Origin: Streptomyces sp. NRRL B-24484
GTDB lineage: Bacteria; Actinomycetota; Actinomycetes; Streptomycetales; Streptomycetaceae
Length of the DNA: 64,000 nucleotides
Assembly (NCBI RefSeq): GCF_000717715.1
Contig: NZ_JOAI01000044.1
Coordinates: 1 to 64,000 of the forward strand
Reading direction: 5' to 3'
Shown in pieces: positions 7,843-17,563 of the stretch. Each line of letters starts with the position of its first letter. Positions within the stretch are counted from its first letter, which is position 1. Made by a program: the position numbers and the translations under genes. The notes under the pieces were generated by a model. That model saw only the letters and a program-made list of their open reading frames with translations. It did not search any database and was not told the origin of the DNA.

Positions 7843-8180
7843 CCGGGTTCGACGCGGGCGAGGTGGTCCGCCCGTTCGTGATCACCGGCGGCCGGACCCG
7901 GCCGGTCTGGGACGAGCTGCGGGTGGAGACGCTGGTGACGGCGCAGCCGGCCGCGCTGGCGGCGCCGCTCGGGTTCGAGCGGCACCGGATCGTGCAGCTG
8001 TGCCAGTACCCGCAGTCGGTGGCGGAGCTGGCGGCGCTGCTGCCGGTGCCGCTGGGGGTGGCCCGGGTGCTGGTCGCGGACCTGGCGGCGGAGCGGTACG
8101 TACGGGTGCACGAGCGGGCGGCGGAGGACGTGTCCGTGGCCCTGTTGGAGCGGATCCGGGACGGCCTGCTGCGGCTCTGA
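7839..8180 (+). CDS. DUF742 protein (conservon C type)
   Basis: 113-aa cytoplasmic protein. ATG overlaps the upstream kinase stop (ATGA at 7839-7842), implying translational coupling. It opens with VVRPFVITGGRTRP, the DUF742 signature, and contains a winged-helix-like stretch (IVQLCQYPQSVAELAALLPVPLGVARVLVADLA) typical of the family. CvnC proteins work with a Roadblock protein (CvnB) and a Ras-like GTPase (CvnD) in membrane-associated signalling complexes. Both partners are missing here, so either they are encoded elsewhere or this is a reduced two-gene form. Confidence 0.88.
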   Translation: MTGFDAGEVVRPFVITGGRTRPVWDELRVETLVTAQPAALAAPLGFERHRIVQLCQYPQSVAELAALLPVPLGVARVLVADLAAERYVRVHERAAEDVSVALLERIRDGLLRL

Positions 8181-8194
8181 GCCCCGGACGTGGT

Positions 8195-8234
8195 CGCGGG
8201 CCCCGGGTGCGGCGTCGCGCTCCCGGGGCCCGCG
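8195..8234. terminator. bidirectional hairpin terminator
   Basis: CGCGGGCCCCGGG (8195-8207) pairs perfectly over 13 bp with CCCGGGGCCCGCG (8222-8234). It sits between the convergent DUF742 gene and katA, serving both strands. Confidence 0.8.
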
Positions 8235-8245
8235 GGTTCAGGCCG

Positions 8246-9724
8246 TCACTTCTGCTTGCGCAGCTCGCGGACGGCGTCCTCCAGGCGGCGGCCGTAGTCG
8301 GCGTCGGCCCGGCGGAAGTTCTCGACGGCGCGCTCGACGATGTCCTCGCGGTCGGCCGAGACCTTGGCGACGAAGCCGGCGAGGTTCTCGACGAGGCGCT
8401 GCTTGGCGCCGTCGTCCATCAGCCGGTAGAGCGCGCCGGCCTGCACGAAGTCGTCGTCCTCGGCGTGCGAGGGGGCCTCGTGGTTGCCGGTGGCGCCGGT
8501 GACCGGGACGGCGGACCACAGCGGGCGGCCGGTCTGGACGGGGCCGCCGAAGCTGTTCGGCTCGTAGTTCTTCCGGCGGCCGTGGCGGCCGTCGTAGAGG
8601 TGGCCGTCGCGGCCGTTGGTGAGCGCCTCGGTGGCGTGCGGGCGGTTGACCGGCAGGTGGTCGGCGTTGATGCCGACGCGGTAGCGGTGGGCGTCCGCGT
8701 AGGCGAACAGGCGGCCCTGCAGCATCTTGTCCGGGGACGGGCCGATGCCGGGCACGAAGTGGGCCGGGGAGAAGACCGACTGCTCGACCTCGGCGAAGAC
8801 GTTGTCGGGGTTGCGGTTGAGCTCCAGCGTGCCGAACTCGACGAGCGGGTAGTCGGCGTGCGGCCAGACCTTGGTCAGGTCGAAGGGGTTGAAGCGGTAG
8901 GTCGCGGCGTCGGCGGCGGGCATGATCTGCACGCTGACCGTCCAGCTCGGGAACTCGCCGCGCTCGATGGACTCGCGCAGGTCGCGCTGGTGGCTGTCCG
9001 GGTCCTCGCCGGCGAGCCGGTTGGCCTCGGCCTGGGTGAGGTTCCGGATGCCCTGGTCGGTCTTGAAGTGGTACTTGACCCAGAAGTGCTCGCCGGCCTC
9101 GTTCTGCCACTGGTAGGTGTGCGAGCCGAAGCCGTCCATGTGCCGGTAGGAGGCCGGGATGCCGCGGTCGCCGAAGAGCCAGGTCACCTGGTGGGTGGAC
9201 TCGGGCGACAGGCCCCAGAAGTCCCAGACGTTGTCCGCCTCCTGCGAGCCGGTGTACGGGTCGCGCTTCTGGGTGTGGATGAAGTCGGGGAACTTGATGG
9301 CGTCCTTGATGAAGAAGACCGGGGTGTTGTTGCCGACCAGGTCGTAGTTGCCCTCCTCGGTGTAGAACTTCAGCGCGAAGCCGCGCGGGTCGCGCACCGC
9401 GTCCGCCGCGCCGAGGTTGCCGGCCACCGTGGAGAACCGGAGGAAGGTCTCCGTCCGCTTGCCGACCTCGGAGAGGAAGGCCGCCCGGGTCCAGGGGGTG
9501 ACGTCGGCGGTCACCGTGAAGGTGCCGTAGGCGCCGGCGCCGCGAGCGTGCACCACGCGCTCCGGGATGCGCTCGCGGTTGAAGTGGGCGAGCTTCTCGA
9601 ACAGCAGCTGGTCCTGGATGAGGGCCGGGCCGCCGATGCCGGCCGTCTCGGTGTTCTGGTTGTCGGCCACCGGAGCACCGGACTCCGTGGTGAGGGTGGG
9701 CCGCAGCTCGTCCTGGGTGGTCAT
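8246..9724 (-). CDS. katA: monofunctional heme catalase
   Basis: 492-aa clade-3-size catalase that breaks hydrogen peroxide into water and oxygen. The distal His is at 59 ([12 protein letters not shown]). The [17 protein letters not shown] segment carries the distal Asn, and the proximal heme Tyr is in [14 protein letters not shown]. The ATG at 9724 has a GAAGGA Shine-Dalgarno. A promoter with a palindromic operator lies 39-66 bases upstream, and a Fur/PerR-like regulator is divergent. This arrangement matches the peroxide-regulated catA-catR pair of Streptomyces coelicolor, so induction by peroxide is expected. Confidence 0.97.
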   Translation of the reverse strand: MTTQDELRPTLTTESGAPVADNQNTETAGIGGPALIQDQLLFEKLAHFNRERIPERVVHARGAGAYGTFTVTADVTPWTRAAFLSEVGKRTETFLRFSTVAGNLGAADAVRDPRGFALKFYTEEGNYDLVGNNTPVFFIKDAIKFPDFIHTQKRDPYTGSQEADNVWDFWGLSPESTHQVTWLFGDRGIPASYRHMDGFGSHTYQWQNEAGEHFWVKYHFKTDQGIRNLTQAEANRLAGEDPDSHQRDLRESIERGEFPSWTVSVQIMPAADAATYRFNPFDLTKVWPHADYPLVEFGTLELNRNPDNVFAEVEQSVFSPAHFVPGIGPSPDKMLQGRLFAYADAHRYRVGINADHLPVNRPHATEALTNGRDGHLYDGRHGRRKNYEPNSFGGPVQTGRPLWSAVPVTGATGNHEAPSHAEDDDFVQAGALYRLMDDGAKQRLVENLAGFVAKVSADREDIVERAVENFRRADADYGRRLEDAVRELRKQK

Positions 9725-9762
9725 GGGGAGGGTCCTTCGGTCGTCCGGTCGTATCGGAGCCG

Positions 9763-9790
9763 ATCCTAACTTGGACTCAGTCCAAGTCAA
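9763..9790 (-). promoter_or_regulatory. katA promoter with 19-bp palindromic operator in the spacer
   Basis: On the minus strand the -35 is TTGACT (9785-9790) and the -10 is TAGGAT (9763-9768), with a 16-bp spacer. The perfect palindrome ACTTGGACTCAGTCCAAGT (9769-9787) fills the spacer and touches the -35. A Fur-family repressor bound here would exclude polymerase. It reads toward katA. Confidence 0.85.
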
Positions 9791-9817
9791 CACTGGAACC
9801 AATTCGAGAACGTGCCT

Positions 9818-9823
9818 TACTCT
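9818..9823 (+). promoter_or_regulatory. -10 box of the leaderless catR-like gene
   Basis: TACTCT ends six bases before the regulator ATG at 9830, so the message is probably leaderless. The palindrome at 9769-9787 lies 31 bases upstream, roughly over the -40 region, so autoregulation is possible. Confidence 0.45.
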
Positions 9824-9829
9824 GGCTCC

Positions 9830-10246
9830 ATGAGCGACCTGCTGGAACGACTCCGGGGACGCGGCTGGCGACTGACCTCGCAGCGCCGCGCGGTCGCGGA
9901 GGTGCTCGAAGGCGACCACGTCCACCTGACGGCGGACGAGGTGCACGCCCGCGCGGTGGCGAGACTCCCGGAGATCTCCAGGGCCACCGTGTACAACACG
10001 CTCGGCGAACTGGTCTCGCTCGGCGAGATCCTGGAGGTCTCCACCGACGGCCGGGCCAAGCGGTACGACCCCAATGCGCACGAGGCCCACCAGCACCTGG
10101 TCTGCTCGGGCTGCGGCACCGTGCGCGACGTCCGCCCGGAGGGCGACCCGATGGCCGCCCTCCCCTCCGCGGAACGCTTCGGCTTCACCCTGACCGGCGC
10201 CGAGATCACCTACCGCGGGCTCTGCCCGGACTGCTCGCCCGCCTGA
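9830..10246 (+). CDS. catR: Fur/PerR-family peroxide-sensing repressor (CatR-like)
   Basis: 138-aa Fur-family regulator. The N-terminal winged helix includes [12 protein letters not shown] and the recognition segment [19 protein letters not shown]. The C-terminal part has the metal-binding [16 protein letters not shown] stretch and a final LCPDC, giving two CxxC pairs for structural zinc. ATG 9830 was chosen over a GTG six codons upstream because of the -10 box spacing and homology of the N-terminus. It is divergent from katA with a shared palindromic operator, which argues for PerR-type control of the catalase by metal-catalysed oxidation. Confidence 0.93.
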   Translation: MSDLLERLRGRGWRLTSQRRAVAEVLEGDHVHLTADEVHARAVARLPEISRATVYNTLGELVSLGEILEVSTDGRAKRYDPNAHEAHQHLVCSGCGTVRDVRPEGDPMAALPSAERFGFTLTGAEITYRGLCPDCSPA

Positions 10247-10261
10247 GCCCCGCCCCGCGCG

Positions 10262-12187
10262 CTACGCGCTCAGCTCCGCGCTCAGCGCACCGAGCAGCCG
10301 CGCCGCCCGCTCGGCCACCTCGGCCGGGCCGGACTCGGCGGCCCGCCGGCACCAGTTCTCCGCCTGCACCGGCTCGCCGCGCCGCAGCGCCAGCAGCGCG
10401 AGGCGCAGCGCCGCCCGCCCGTGCCCCGCGTCGGCGGCCCGGGTGTACCAGAGCACGGCCTCGCTCTCGCCGTCGTGGCGGGCCAGCAGCAGGCCGAGGT
10501 TGAAGGCGGCGCTGCGGCTGCCGGCCTCGGCGGCCCGGCGGTACCAGTGCTCGGCGGTCTGCAGTTCGCCGCGTTCGGCGGCGCGCACACCCATCCGCAC
10601 CTGGGCCCGGCGGTGGTCGGCCTCGGCCGCCACCGTGTACCAGTGCTCGACCTCCGCGTCGGCGTCGCCGCGCCGCTCCAGCACCGCGGCCAGCCGGAAG
10701 GCGCCCTCGGCGGAGCCGCCGGCCGCCGCCTGCCGGTAGCGCTCCAGCGCCCCGGTCGCGTTGCCGCGCTGCTCGTGGACGACGGCGAGCTGCAGGGCGG
10801 CCTCGCCGTGCCCCTCGGCCGCGGCCCGCGCGTACCACTCGTGGGCCTGCGGGAGTTCGCCGCGGCCGGCGTGCAGCACGCCGAGGTTGAAGGCGCCGTC
10901 GACGCTGCCGGCCTCGGCGGCCTTGGAGAACCACGGCTCCGCGCCGGACTCGTCGCCGCGCTGCAGCAGCACCACGGCCAGCGCGTTGCAGGCCTCCCGG
11001 TGGCCGGCGTACGCGGCCTTGCGGTACCACTGCTCGGCCTGGGTCCCGCGGCCCGTTCCGGCGCAGAGCAGGCCGAGGTTGAAGGCGCCGTTGTGGTCGC
11101 CGGCGTCCAGGGCGGCGCGGTACCAGCGCTCCGCCTCGGCGGCCTCGCCGCGGCCGGCGTGCAGCGCGCCGAGGGCGTTGGCGGCGTTGCCGTCGCCGGC
11201 CTCGGCGGCCTCCTGCCACCACTCGGCGGCGGCCGCGAGGTCGCCCGCGTCGCGCAGCAGGAAGCCGAGCGCGCAGGCCGCGCGGGGCTCGCCGTTCTGC
11301 GCGGACTGCCGGTACCAGCGGGCCGCCTCGTCGAGTTCGCGGCGCTCCTCCAGCAGCACGCCGAGCCGCAGCGCGGCGCGGGCGTGGCTGCGCGCGGCGG
11401 CGGTGCGGTACCAGGTCTCGGCGGTGTCCTTGTCGCCGGCGGCCTCGCGCATCCGGGCGAGCCGGTACGCGGCCTCGCGGTGGCCGGCGTCGGCGGACAC
11501 CTTGAACCAGCGCTCGGCGCGGACGTCGCGCCGATGCTCCATCAGGTCGCCCAGGGCGTAGGCCCCGAGCGGGTGGCCGTGCTCGGCGGCGAAGTGCAGC
11601 CAGTACTCGGCGGCCTCCTCCTCGCCCTGGTCGCGCAGCTGGAGGCCGAGCGCGTGGGCGGCCGGCGCGGAGCCTGCGACGGCGGCCTGCCGCCACCACT
11701 GGGCGGCCTCGGCCCGGTGGCCGCGCTGGTGCAGCAGCACGCCGAGGTTGTTGGCGGCGGCGCGCAGCCCGGCCGCGGCGGCGGCGCGCAGGTACGGTTC
11801 GGCGTCCTCCAGGTCGCCGCGGCGCAGCAGCATCGCGCCGAGCTGGCTGGCGGCGCCCGGGTCGCCGGCGTCCGCGGCGGAGCGGTGGCGGCCCTCCAGG
11901 GCGGCCTGTTCGCGGGCGGCGAGGGCGGTCTCGAAGCTGGCGGCGTCCTCCGGTTCGCCGGCGGGCTCGTCGTCCGTGGCGGCCGGGTAGCGGCCGACGG
12001 CGTCGACGAGTTGCTGGGCGGAGATCCGGACCAGGCTCTCGGGTCCGTAGCTGCGCTGGGCCGGGAGGCCCTGCTGGGTGTCCTCGGCGGACTCCGCCCA
12101 GGCGTCGGTGTCGGCCTCGGTGTGCGCCCGGGGCGCGGCGGCCGGTGCGGGCCTCGCCCCGGTGTCGTTCCTACCGATCAGCTTCAT
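10262..12187 (-). CDS. long TPR/Sel1-like repeat protein
   Basis: 641-aa protein made almost entirely of about 36-residue helical repeats with the core A.rWYr.AA.aG...A...LG.ll..rG, repeated some fifteen times from about residue 120 to the C-terminus. It has no signal peptide or membrane helix. The first about 70 residues are hydrophilic and probably flexible. ATG 12187 has GGGAG upstream; another ATG 11 codons earlier is possible. Such Sel1/TPR arrays are protein-interaction scaffolds; no enzymatic motif is seen. It is convergent with catR, only 15 bases apart. Partner unknown. Confidence 0.85.
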   Translation of the reverse strand: MKLIGRNDTGARPAPAAAPRAHTEADTDAWAESAEDTQQGLPAQRSYGPESLVRISAQQLVDAVGRYPAATDDEPAGEPEDAASFETALAAREQAALEGRHRSAADAGDPGAASQLGAMLLRRGDLEDAEPYLRAAAAAGLRAAANNLGVLLHQRGHRAEAAQWWRQAAVAGSAPAAHALGLQLRDQGEEEAAEYWLHFAAEHGHPLGAYALGDLMEHRRDVRAERWFKVSADAGHREAAYRLARMREAAGDKDTAETWYRTAAARSHARAALRLGVLLEERRELDEAARWYRQSAQNGEPRAACALGFLLRDAGDLAAAAEWWQEAAEAGDGNAANALGALHAGRGEAAEAERWYRAALDAGDHNGAFNLGLLCAGTGRGTQAEQWYRKAAYAGHREACNALAVVLLQRGDESGAEPWFSKAAEAGSVDGAFNLGVLHAGRGELPQAHEWYARAAAEGHGEAALQLAVVHEQRGNATGALERYRQAAAGGSAEGAFRLAAVLERRGDADAEVEHWYTVAAEADHRRAQVRMGVRAAERGELQTAEHWYRRAAEAGSRSAAFNLGLLLARHDGESEAVLWYTRAADAGHGRAALRLALLALRRGEPVQAENWCRRAAESGPAEVAERAARLLGALSAELSA

Positions 12188-12515
12188 GCCGGCTCCCGCT
12201 CCCCCAGAGTGCTGCGGCATCCGCCGGGGGCGCCGTGTCGGCGGCCGCCGCCCCCTGCCGGTCCGAAAGGGTGTCGGTCCGAAAAGGAGTCAACAGCCGT
12301 TCGGCTTCCCCCGTGTGGTCCATCGTCGCATCACCCGGAACCCGCGTACACCTGCCCCGGACCACGTCTGGGCGGAGCGGGCCGAAGCTTGCGGGAGTGC
12401 TCCAGCGCTTTGTCGATTTCCCGACATCGGGCCGCACAAACCCCGGCAGCGACGACGGGGCCGGGGCGGCCGACTCGATACTACCGGAGCCGGCCCCCTC
12501 TTGATCGGAAAACGC
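12188..12515. other. intergenic stretch with no supported gene
   Basis: About 330 bases between the TPR gene and the tRNA terminator. It should hold the TPR gene promoter (minus strand). A direct repeat of CGGTCCGAAA occurs near 12260-12284, and TTGACT occurs on the minus strand near 12290, but no convincing -10 follows. Reading frames here lack start signals. Confidence 0.4.
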
Positions 12516-12559
12516 CAGGGCCCGGAGCGCCAGATTGCTCTGGCGGACTCCGGGCCCTG
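12516..12559 (-). terminator. hairpin terminator downstream of tRNA-fMet
   Basis: A long imperfect stem: CAGGGCCCGGAG-CGCCAGA (12516-12534) pairs with TCTGGCG-CTCCGGGCCCTG (12539-12559) with a two-base GA bulge and a TTGC loop. It lies 9 bases past the tRNA 3' end. Confidence 0.75.
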
Positions 12560-12567
12560 ATCTTGAG

Positions 12568-12641
12568 TAGCGGGGACAGGATTTGAACCTGCGACCTCTG
12601 GGTTATGAGCCCAGCGAGCTACCGAGCTGCTCCACCCCGCG
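12568..12641 (-). tRNA. initiator tRNA-Met (CAU)
   Basis: 74-nt tRNA on the minus strand. The anticodon loop CTCATAA is closed by the three G-C pairs GGG/CCC that mark initiator tRNA. The acceptor stem CGCGGGG/CCCCGCT leaves C1 opposite U72 unpaired, the initiator identity feature needed for formylation. The T arm is GCAGGTTCAAATCCTGT. The discriminator is A73, and the 3' CCA is not encoded. Confidence 0.96.
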
Positions 12642-12698
12642 TCGGTGAAGAAACCATAGCACGGACGCGGGGTGGACCAACAAATCGGTTCTCGCAGC

Positions 12699-15608
12699 TC
12701 AGGGCGTGGCCGAGGCCGAGGGCGAGGGCGACGCGGACGGTGCCGGGCTCGCCGGGCCGCTGCCGGGCTGCGCCTTGGCTGCCCGGTCCAGCGCCTCCTG
12801 GAGCGCCTTCTGCGCCTGCCCGTACGCCGCCCAGTCGCCGGCCTTCAGCGCGGCCTGACCGTCGGTGAAGGCCTTCTGGGCGTCCTGCAGCGCCTTCTGC
12901 AGATCCGGGGAGGCCCCGGTGCCGGGTGCGGTGGGAGCGGGGGTGGTCGGCGTGGTGGGGGCGGTCGGGGTGGCCGTCGCGCTGCCGGACGCGCCGGGCA
13001 GCACGGCGGCGAGCGCCTTCGCCAGGTTGTCCTCCAGGGCCACCTTGTCGCCGTAGACCGCCAGCACCTTCTGCAGCACCGGCGCCTTGGCGCCGCGGCC
13101 GAGCAGGTACACCGGCTCGATGTTGAGCAGGCCGCCGCCGACCGGCAGGGTCAGCAGGTTGCCGTACTCGATGTCGGAGTCGCTGCCGGTCTTCAGCAGG
13201 GTGAGCTGGTTGGCCACCGCCTTCTCGGAGTTGAACTTCGCCTGGGTCAGCTTCGGCCCGAGCGCGCCCGATCCGGCCGGGATCTTGAGCACCCGGATCT
13301 TGCCGTACTCCGGCCCCGGGTCCGCGCCGACGGCCATGAACGCCGCCAGGTTGTCGCGGCCGCCCGGCACGAAGCTGCTGGAGAGCGAGAAGCTAGCCGA
13401 GGGGGCGCCGGGCATCTTCAGCGTCAGGTAGTACGGCGGCTGGACCTCGCCGGTGTTGGTGGTGGGGTCGAGCGGCACCTGCCAGATGTCCGTGCCGTTG
13501 AAGAACGCGTCGGCGTCGGTCATGTGGTACTGGCCGAGCAGGTCGCGCTGCACCTTGAACAGGTCCTGCGGGTAGCGCAGGTGCGGCATCAGCGCGGCCG
13601 GGATCGCCGAACGGGCCTTGACCGTGCCGGGGAAGGCCTTCATCCAGGTCTTCAGCACCGGGTCGCTCTCGTCCCACTGGTACAGCGTCACCTCGCCGGT
13701 GTACGCGTCGACCGTGGCCTTCACCGAGTTGCGGATGTAGTTGACCGTGTTGACCGCGGTCAGGGTGCGGCCGCGCTGGTCGGTCAGCGAGTCCTTGGTC
13801 GACTCGCCCAGGGTGGTCTTGGAGGAGAACGGGTAGCCGTCCGAGGTGGTGTAGCCGTCCAGCACCCAGACCAGCTTGCCGTCCTGCACCACCGGGTACG
13901 GGTCGGCGTCGATCGACAGCCACGGCGCGACCTTCTCCACCCGCTCCTTGGGCGTGCGGTCGTAGATCACCCGGGCGCCGTCGGTGATCGCCCCCGAGTA
14001 GAGGATCTGCGGCTCGGAGAACTTCATCGCGTACGCGGCCCGGGTCAGCGGGTTGTCCAGCGAGACGCCGCTGCCGCCGTCGTAGGTGAAGGTCTGGTCG
14101 GCGCCGCTCTCGGAGGTGTAGTCGATCTCCTGGTTGCTGCCGCCGACGATGGAGTACGTGCGGCTCTTCTCGCCGTAGTAGACCCGCTGGCGGTAGTCGC
14201 CGAAGGTGCCGTCGGTGGGCAGGCCGGACTGCGTGTAGACCGGGTTGCCGTTGCCGTCGACCTGGTTGCCCTTGGCGGCGACGACGCCGTAGCCGTGGGT
14301 GTACTTGAAGTGGTCGTTGATCCAGTTGCGCTGCTGGACGCCCGCGAGGTCGAGCTCGCGGACGCCGAGCACGGTGTCCTGGTTGCCGTACCGGTCGACG
14401 TCCAGCGTCCGCGGGAAGGCGTAGTACTTGCGCAGCGCCTCGTTCTGCTGGAACGTCGGCGCGACCACGTTCGGGTCGAGCAGGCGGATGTCCGCGATCG
14501 TCTGCGCGTCCGGCGCGGCGGCGCCCGCCTTGGCGGGGTCCTTCGGGTCGTACTGCTGGGTCTCGGCGTCCGCGATGCCGTAGGCCTTGCGGGTCGCGTC
14601 GATGTTCTTCTGGATGTACGGCGTCTCCTTGGCCTGCTCGTTCGGCTTGACCTGGAACTGCTGCACGATCGCCGGGTACACCCCGCCGATCAGCACCGCG
14701 GAGAGCGCCATCAGGCCGAAGCCGATCAGCGCCGGCGCCCAGGTGCGGCGGATCGGCGTCAGGAAGAAGAGCAGCGCGCAGATGACGGCGACGAAGAACA
14801 GGATGGTCTTGGCCGGCAGGAAGGCGTTGGCGTCCACGTAGCGCAGACCCGTCCAGCCGTCCACGCCCTTGTAGGCACCGGACTTGACCGCCAGGCCGTA
14901 CCGGTCCAGCCAGTAGGCGACGGCCTTCAGCAGCACGAACACGCCGAACAGCACGGCGAGGTGGCCCTGCGCACCGCGGCTGGCCCGGCGGCCCGGGCCC
15001 TGCAGGCGCAGGCCGCCGTACAGGTAGTGCACCAGCACCGAGGCCATCAGCGAGACGATCACCGCGCTGAAGGCGAAGCCCAGCAGGAACTCGTACCAGG
15101 GCAGGTCGAAGGCGTAGAAGGCGACGTCCCGGTGGAACTGCGGGTCCTTCACGCCGAACGGCGTCCGGTTGGTCCACAGCAGCCAGGTGCGCCACTGCCC
15201 GGAGGCCGCGGTGCCGGCGACCAGACCGACCAGCAGGGCGACCGCGACCAGCAGCCACTTCTTGTACGGGGCCACGCCCGCCCGGTAGCGGTCCAGGCTC
15301 TGCTGCTCGACCGACATCGCGGCCAGCGGCGGCCGCAACCGGTGCGCCAGCCAGACGTTGAGGCCGACCACCACGGCCATCAGCAGGCCGAAGACGGCGA
15401 ACAGCCCGGCCTTCGTCCGCAGCTGGGTGGTGAAGACCGTGGCGTAGTCGACCGATTTGAACCACAGCCAGTCCGTCCAGAAGCCGGACACCAGCGCGAA
15501 CAGCAGGAACAGCACGGCGAGCACGCCCGCCGTCAGCAGCAGGACCCTGGTGCGCCGCGAGGGCGGGCCGACTCTGGCGCGGAAGCCCGGCTCCGGGCGG
15601 TCCGGCAT
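12699..15608 (-). CDS. UPF0182 family large membrane protein
   Basis: 969-aa UPF0182 (DUF3524-type) protein. The N-terminal third contains about seven transmembrane helices, starting with [19 protein letters not shown] near residue 20. A large extracytoplasmic globular region follows (about 330-880). The C-terminal tail of about 80 residues is rich in Ala, Pro, Ser and Thr and looks disordered. ATG 15608 was chosen for agreement with the family N-terminus (MPDR...). The family is conserved in actinobacteria (M. tuberculosis Rv3193c) and cyanobacteria; its role is unknown. It is divergent from the PPA1309 gene. Confidence 0.88.
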   Translation of the reverse strand: MPDRPEPGFRARVGPPSRRTRVLLLTAGVLAVLFLLFALVSGFWTDWLWFKSVDYATVFTTQLRTKAGLFAVFGLLMAVVVGLNVWLAHRLRPPLAAMSVEQQSLDRYRAGVAPYKKWLLVAVALLVGLVAGTAASGQWRTWLLWTNRTPFGVKDPQFHRDVAFYAFDLPWYEFLLGFAFSAVIVSLMASVLVHYLYGGLRLQGPGRRASRGAQGHLAVLFGVFVLLKAVAYWLDRYGLAVKSGAYKGVDGWTGLRYVDANAFLPAKTILFFVAVICALLFFLTPIRRTWAPALIGFGLMALSAVLIGGVYPAIVQQFQVKPNEQAKETPYIQKNIDATRKAYGIADAETQQYDPKDPAKAGAAAPDAQTIADIRLLDPNVVAPTFQQNEALRKYYAFPRTLDVDRYGNQDTVLGVRELDLAGVQQRNWINDHFKYTHGYGVVAAKGNQVDGNGNPVYTQSGLPTDGTFGDYRQRVYYGEKSRTYSIVGGSNQEIDYTSESGADQTFTYDGGSGVSLDNPLTRAAYAMKFSEPQILYSGAITDGARVIYDRTPKERVEKVAPWLSIDADPYPVVQDGKLVWVLDGYTTSDGYPFSSKTTLGESTKDSLTDQRGRTLTAVNTVNYIRNSVKATVDAYTGEVTLYQWDESDPVLKTWMKAFPGTVKARSAIPAALMPHLRYPQDLFKVQRDLLGQYHMTDADAFFNGTDIWQVPLDPTTNTGEVQPPYYLTLKMPGAPSASFSLSSSFVPGGRDNLAAFMAVGADPGPEYGKIRVLKIPAGSGALGPKLTQAKFNSEKAVANQLTLLKTGSDSDIEYGNLLTLPVGGGLLNIEPVYLLGRGAKAPVLQKVLAVYGDKVALEDNLAKALAAVLPGASGSATATPTAPTTPTTPAPTAPGTGASPDLQKALQDAQKAFTDGQAALKAGDWAAYGQAQKALQEALDRAAKAQPGSGPASPAPSASPSPSASATP

Positions 15609-15785
15609 CTGGAAAACCAAGGTGGCACCTCTGCTGTGTCGTGAACGTGGTCGGATCGGTCCTCTGTGCAACTTAGACCGTCTTCACCTGAGTTCCCGCC
15701 GGGCCGCCCGCCGGCCCTCCCGAGACCCGACCGTTACCGGGCCCGGAGGGGCCTCGGGGCACCGCGGACGTGTGAGGATTGGGGC

Positions 15786-16346
15786 ATGTCCGATGCACCC
15801 CTCACGCCCGCCGACGGCCTGCCGCCGGCCGCGTCCCCGCTGACCCGCGCCGCCCTGGAGATCGACGAGTACGCGGCCACCCTCGGCTGGGACCTCCCCG
15901 CCCGGCTGTTCGCGCTGGTCGACACCGCCGCGCTGCGCAAGGCCGACCCGAAGCTGGCCCGCCAGCTCGGCCTGGCCGCCGACGAGGCCACCGGGCTGAC
16001 CCCGGTCGAGCAGGACGAGCTGCCGGCCGGCGCCGAGCTGGACAAGTTCCTCGGCACCATCGCCTGGCCGGACCAGGTGGTCGGCTGCGCGCTGGTGGTC
16101 GAGCGGCTGATGCTGCCCCCCGGCGCCGAGCAGTCCCGCCCGAAGAACGCCACCGAGAAGGAGCTCGCCGACTGGGTGGCGAACCACCCGCAGCGCCAGG
16201 AGGTGCGGATCACGGCCGCCGTACTGCGCGACGGCTCGCGGGAGATCGCCCTGCGGCTGCGCGAGAAGGACGTCGCCCGCGAGGTGCTGACCGGCCCGGA
16301 CCTGGTGCCGGGGCTCACCGAGGCCCTGCTGTCCACCTTCTCCTGA
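15786..16346 (+). CDS. PPA1309 family protein
   Basis: 186-aa cytoplasmic protein of the actinobacterial PPA1309 family, function unknown. Features include ALEIDEYAATLGWDLPARLFALVDTAAL near the N-terminus, a PVEQDELP segment, and VGCALVVERLMLPP in the centre. No catalytic motif is recognisable. The start ATG lies 6 bases after GAGGAT, again suggestive of a leaderless transcript. A strong bidirectional terminator follows the stop at once. Confidence 0.85.
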   Translation: MSDAPLTPADGLPPAASPLTRAALEIDEYAATLGWDLPARLFALVDTAALRKADPKLARQLGLAADEATGLTPVEQDELPAGAELDKFLGTIAWPDQVVGCALVVERLMLPPGAEQSRPKNATEKELADWVANHPQRQEVRITAAVLRDGSREIALRLREKDVAREVLTGPDLVPGLTEALLSTFS

Positions 16347-16351
16347 GCGAC

Positions 16352-16386
16352 ACCGTCCGGGACACCCGTTGGGTGTCCCGGACGGT
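16352..16386. terminator. perfect 16-bp bidirectional terminator
   Basis: ACCGTCCGGGACACCC (16352-16367), loop GTT, GGGTGTCCCGGACGGT (16371-16386). It stands between the convergent PPA1309 and PDZ-protease genes, five bases from one stop and eleven from the other. Confidence 0.9.
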
Positions 16387-16397
16387 TCCTGCGGCTC

Positions 16398-17513
16398 CTA
16401 CCCGGGGCAGGACGGCAGCGCCGAGGTGTTGCCGGAGCGGATCTGGTCCAGCGCCTTCAGCGCGCCGCCGAGGTTGTCCACCTTCACCAGGGTCAGCCCG
16501 CCCGGGGTGCCCTTGACCGCCTCGGAGCAGTTCTCGGACGGCGTCATGAAGTACTCGGCGCCCTTGTCGCGGGCCGCGATCAGCTTCATCTGGATGCCGC
16601 CGATCGGGCCGACCTCGCCCTCGTCGCTGATGGTGCCGGTGCCGGCGACGAACTTGCCGCCGGTCAGGTCGCCGGGGGTGAGCTTGTCCACGATGCCGAG
16701 CGAGAACATCAGGCCGGCGCTGGGGCCGCCGACGTCCTGCAGACCGATGTCGATGGTGAACGGGTAGGTGTGGTCGTTGCCCGGCAGGATACCGACGATG
16801 GCCCGGCCGTCGGAGGCCTTGCCGGTGGTGACGGCGACCTTCTTCTCGGCCGCCTTGTCGGTCGCCGCGCCGTTCGTCCCCGCCGGGCCGCCGGTGCCGG
16901 CGGCCGCGGTGTGCGGGACGACCGTGAACTCCACCGTCTCGCCGGGCTTGTGCTTGGTGACCAGTGCGGCCACCTGCTCCTTGGCGGTCACCGGGGTGCC
17001 GTCCACCGCGACGATCCGGTCGCCCGCGTGCAGCTTGCCCTCGGAGGGCCCGCCGGCCACCACGGACGAGACCACGATCTGCGTGCTCACCGGGATGCCG
17101 AGCTGCTTCAGCGCCGCCGTCTTGGCGCTGTCCTCGGACGAGGCGAACTGCTCGGCGTTCTCCTGCTGGGCCTCCTTGTCGGTCTGGCCCTTCGGGTAGA
17201 CGTTGTCGTGCGGGACGACGAGGACGTCCCTGCGCAGCCAGCCGATCACCGCCGAGACCAGGCTCGGCTCGTACTTGGCGCCGGTGACCTGCACCGTCGT
17301 CATGTTGAGGTGCCCGCTCGTCGGGTACGTCTCGTGACCGCTGATGGCGATCACGGGGACGGAGCCGCCCGACTTCTTCTCCTGCTCGCCGAGGGTGTTG
17401 TAGGTCGGACCCGGACTCATCTCGGTGTACGGCACCCGCATCAGCACGGAGGCGCACAGCAGGCCTATGAGCAGCAGGGTGGCGGCGAGCATCGTCGCGG
17501 AGCGGCGTGGCAT
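16398..17513 (-). CDS. membrane-anchored PDZ/Lon-type serine protease (YlbL family)
   Basis: 371-aa protein with one N-terminal membrane helix (residues 8-24), a PDZ domain around 140-200 (VVAGGPSEGKLHAGDRIVAVDG) and a C-terminal Lon-type S16 peptidase domain. Predicted catalytic dyad: Ser265 in DVGGPSAGLM and Lys310 in GPIGGIQMK. The protease would face the cell exterior. The start is supported by TACTGT (17520-17525) six bases upstream of the ATG, consistent with a leaderless message. The mycobacterial counterpart (Rv3194c) likewise lies next to a UPF0182 gene. Substrates unknown. Confidence 0.92.
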   Translation of the reverse strand: MPRRSATMLAATLLLIGLLCASVLMRVPYTEMSPGPTYNTLGEQEKKSGGSVPVIAISGHETYPTSGHLNMTTVQVTGAKYEPSLVSAVIGWLRRDVLVVPHDNVYPKGQTDKEAQQENAEQFASSEDSAKTAALKQLGIPVSTQIVVSSVVAGGPSEGKLHAGDRIVAVDGTPVTAKEQVAALVTKHKPGETVEFTVVPHTAAAGTGGPAGTNGAATDKAAEKKVAVTTGKASDGRAIVGILPGNDHTYPFTIDIGLQDVGGPSAGLMFSLGIVDKLTPGDLTGGKFVAGTGTISDEGEVGPIGGIQMKLIAARDKGAEYFMTPSENCSEAVKGTPGGLTLVKVDNLGGALKALDQIRSGNTSALPSCPG

Positions 17514-17519
17514 GGATCG

Positions 17520-17525
17520 ACAGTA
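17520..17525 (-). promoter_or_regulatory. -10 box of leaderless PDZ-protease gene
   Basis: TACTGT on the minus strand, six bases before the ATG at 17513. Confidence 0.45.
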
Positions 17526-17563
17526 CGGGACGACGGCGATGGGGCGCTGCCCGGCCCGGGGCC

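Noticed and set aside
12171..12437. 88-codon minus-strand frame upstream of the TPR gene
   Set aside because: No ribosome site, overlaps the TPR start region, and composition is like random GC-rich DNA.
10421..12586. Long plus-strand frame with repeated Gly/Ala/Val blocks
   Set aside because: Its periodicity only mirrors the TPR/Sel1 repeats encoded on the other strand.
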